The position numbers and the translations under genes are program-made. From Nocardioides aquaticus (lineage in GTDB: Bacteria > Actinomycetota > Actinomycetes > Propionibacteriales > Nocardioidaceae), in NCBI RefSeq assembly GCF_018459925.1, contig NZ_CP075371.1, forward strand, positions 2,170,001 to 2,234,000: 64,000 bases of DNA, in the 5' to 3' direction. Shown piece by piece: positions 62,836-64,000 of this stretch (its first letter is position 1; every line of letters starts with the position of its first letter). Below the pieces are notes generated by a model that was not told the DNA's origin, did not search any database, and saw only the letters and a list, made by a program, of their open reading frames with translations.

Positions 62836-63369
62836 ATGAGGACCAGGGTGATGCTCGTGGACGACCACCGGATGGTGAGGGACGCCGTGGTCGTCCTCGT
62901 CTCGCACGAGCCTGACCTCGTCGTGGTCGGGGTCGCCGGCGACGCGCGCTCCGCGGTCAGGGAGGCCAGGACGACCCGGCCCGAGGTGGTGGTCATGGAC
63001 CTCGACCTGGCCGGCACCGACGGTCTCGCCGCGACGCGGTCCCTGCTGGCGCTCGACCCCACCCTGCGGGTGCTGGTCCTGAGTGCCTCCTGCACCCCGT
63101 CCCTGATCGACGCCGCGGTCGACGCCGGTGCCTGCGGGTACCTGGTGAAGGGCGACCGGGCCCAGCACCTCCTCGACGGGATCCGCCTCGCGGCCGCCGG
63201 AGGACACCCCATGGCCCGGCAGGTCGCCACGGTCCGCACGACCTGGCCCGACCCCGCCGGACCGGCGGCTCCGCGGACCCCCCGAGCGCCCGGTGGTCCT
63301 GGTGGTTCCGGCGCCGGCGCACCTGGTGCACGGCCCCTGCGCTGCTCGTCGTCCTCGCGCTGCTGCTGA
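62836..63369 (+). CDS. Receiver-domain response regulator, C-terminus uncertain
   Basis: The receiver is complete in residues 1-120 (VMLVDDHRMVRDAVVVLVSH; Asp in VVVMDLDLAGTDG; VLSASCT; YLVKGDR). No HTH follows. After residue ~125 the frame becomes Pro/Gly/Ala-rich (DPAGPAAPRTPRAPGGP) and ends at 63369 inside what looks like the copC signal region. The true end is therefore doubtful and may be affected by the same base losses as its neighbours. GGAGG is 6 nt before ATG 62836. Confidence 0.7.
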   Translation: MRTRVMLVDDHRMVRDAVVVLVSHEPDLVVVGVAGDARSAVREARTTRPEVVVMDLDLAGTDGLAATRSLLALDPTLRVLVLSASCTPSLIDAAVDAGACGYLVKGDRAQHLLDGIRLAAAGGHPMARQVATVRTTWPDPAGPAAPRTPRAPGGPGGSGAGAPGARPLRCSSSSRCC

Positions 63370-63826
63370 CGGCGCCGTCGCCGGCGCTGGCCCACTCCGA
63401 CCTCGTGGGCAGCACCCCCGGGACGGCGACACGGTCTCCCTGCGCACCGACCGGCTCGTCCTGGTGTTCGGTGACGACCTCCTTCCCGGGTCCGAGCAGG
63501 TGGTGGTCCGGGGCGCGGCCGGCGAGGACGTCGTCGCAGGGACGCCGTCGGTCACAGGGGGGACCCTCGAGGTCCCGCTGGACCTGTCGGCGCCCGGTCC
63601 CCACCTCGTCACCTACCGCGTCCTGTCCGGGGACGGCCACGCCGTGGTCGGTGAGCTGTCCTTCGACGTCGTGGGCACGGGAGCCCCGGCGGTCGCCGTG
63701 ACGCCGGCCGTGGCCGAGGCCTCCGGAGGCCCCCTGGGCTCACCGATCTGGTGGCTGGCCGGCGCGGTCGGCGCCGTCGGTGCGGTGGCGCTCCTGCGCC
63801 GGGGACTCGCACCTCCCCGGAGGTAG
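63291..63826 (+). pseudogene. copC: CopC-domain copper resistance protein, apparent frameshift after the signal peptide
   Basis: One frame gives a Sec signal and the start of CopC (LLVVLALLLTAPSPALAHSD, then LVGSTPG). The domain continues in another frame from about 63421 (DGDTVSLRTDRLVLVFGDDL, YRVLSGDGHAVVGELSFDV) to a C-terminal membrane helix (WWLAGAVGAVGAVALL). One G missing in the GGG at 63417-63419 explains this. The copper His after signal cleavage (AHSD) is kept. The start codon is unclear: none lies in the signal frame, so a second indel upstream is possible. Confidence 0.7.
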
Positions 63827-63838
63827 CGGCCCCCGTGG

Positions 63839-64000
63839 TCACCGTTGGCCGTGGCGCTCCACCCACAACGCCGCCTGGGTGCGGTCGGCGACCCCGATCC
63901 GCTGGAAGGCAGACGTCAGGTGCCCCTTGACGGTGCGCTCGGTGATGCCGAGCCTGCGGGCGATCTGCTTGTTGGCCAGGCCCGCGGCGACCAGGTCGAG
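63839..64000 (-). CDS. LuxR/NarL-type response regulator, C-terminal part only
   Basis: The minus-strand frame enters from the right edge and encodes a LuxR HTH (LVAAGLANKQIARRLGITER, then TVKGHLTSAFQRIGVADRTQ) ending HGQR at 63839. The receiver lies outside the window. It converges with copC. Relation to the other two-component genes cannot be judged. Confidence 0.85.
   Translation of the reverse strand, partial: LDLVAAGLANKQIARRLGITERTVKGHLTSAFQRIGVADRTQAALWVERHGQR

Overview
The window is GC-rich (roughly 70%), with strongly GC-biased third codon positions, abundant GTG starts and frequent 4-base GTGA/ATGA gene overlaps. It is a chromosomal segment of an actinomycete. Rhodopsin, DevR/DosR-type, AztABCD-type and SARP/BTAD genes together suggest the Nocardioidaceae or a close relative; that placement is inference.

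1-9.3 kb is one end of an integrated element. It carries short orphan genes in coupled pairs, an AbiJ-like/PD-(D/E)XK nuclease that is probably anti-phage, a HEPN-like protein, several exported proteins (a lipoprotein, two secreted proteins, a secreted excalibur-thermonuclease) and a double-HTH protein. It ends at 9264-9295 in a 3' fragment of tRNA-Pro followed by a hairpin, which looks like the attR end. No integrase is visible, so the other end lies to the left of the window.

9.8-33 kb is core metabolism: a HAD phosphatase, pntAB transhydrogenase, a remnant of a WYL regulator, a TetR/MFS efflux pair with operator, and a branched-chain/leucine-type acyl-CoA operon (acyl-CoA dehydrogenase, acyl-CoA synthetase, MaoC hydratase, carboxyltransferase, CitE-like lyase, biotin carboxylase) with a 22-bp palindrome in front and a TetR gene behind. 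Next come three CPBP intramembrane proteases around a divergent TolB-N/TPR regulator-like gene. Two of the upstream regions share a GTAAC-N-GTTAC palindrome.

33-41 kb holds a zinc-uptake locus (aztA divergent from aztB-aztD-like-aztC-aztD, with a Zur-type box) and then a light module: a CarH/LitR-type B12 photoreceptor repressor, a proton-pumping rhodopsin of xanthorhodopsin type, and a Blh beta-carotene cleavage enzyme that makes retinal. A tandem 9-bp repeat covers the -35 element of a good promoter in front of the rhodopsin.

41-53 kb resembles a DevR/DosR dormancy regulon: flavodoxin, Acg-like nitroreductase, Rv2004c-like kinase, PAS kinase, two double-Usp proteins, a CheY-like protein, a DevR-like regulator, a DevS-like GAF kinase and a PNPOx-like protein. 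At least five 14-bp GGGACC-NN-GGTCCC-type boxes occur in the intergenic gaps. 53-64 kb has a multicopper oxidase, signal peptidase, CopD-CtaG protein, a large exported protein, a SARP-like regulator, two-component genes and CopC. Four genes between 49 and 64 kb are each broken by the apparent loss of a single G/C in a G/C run, which may be assembly error.
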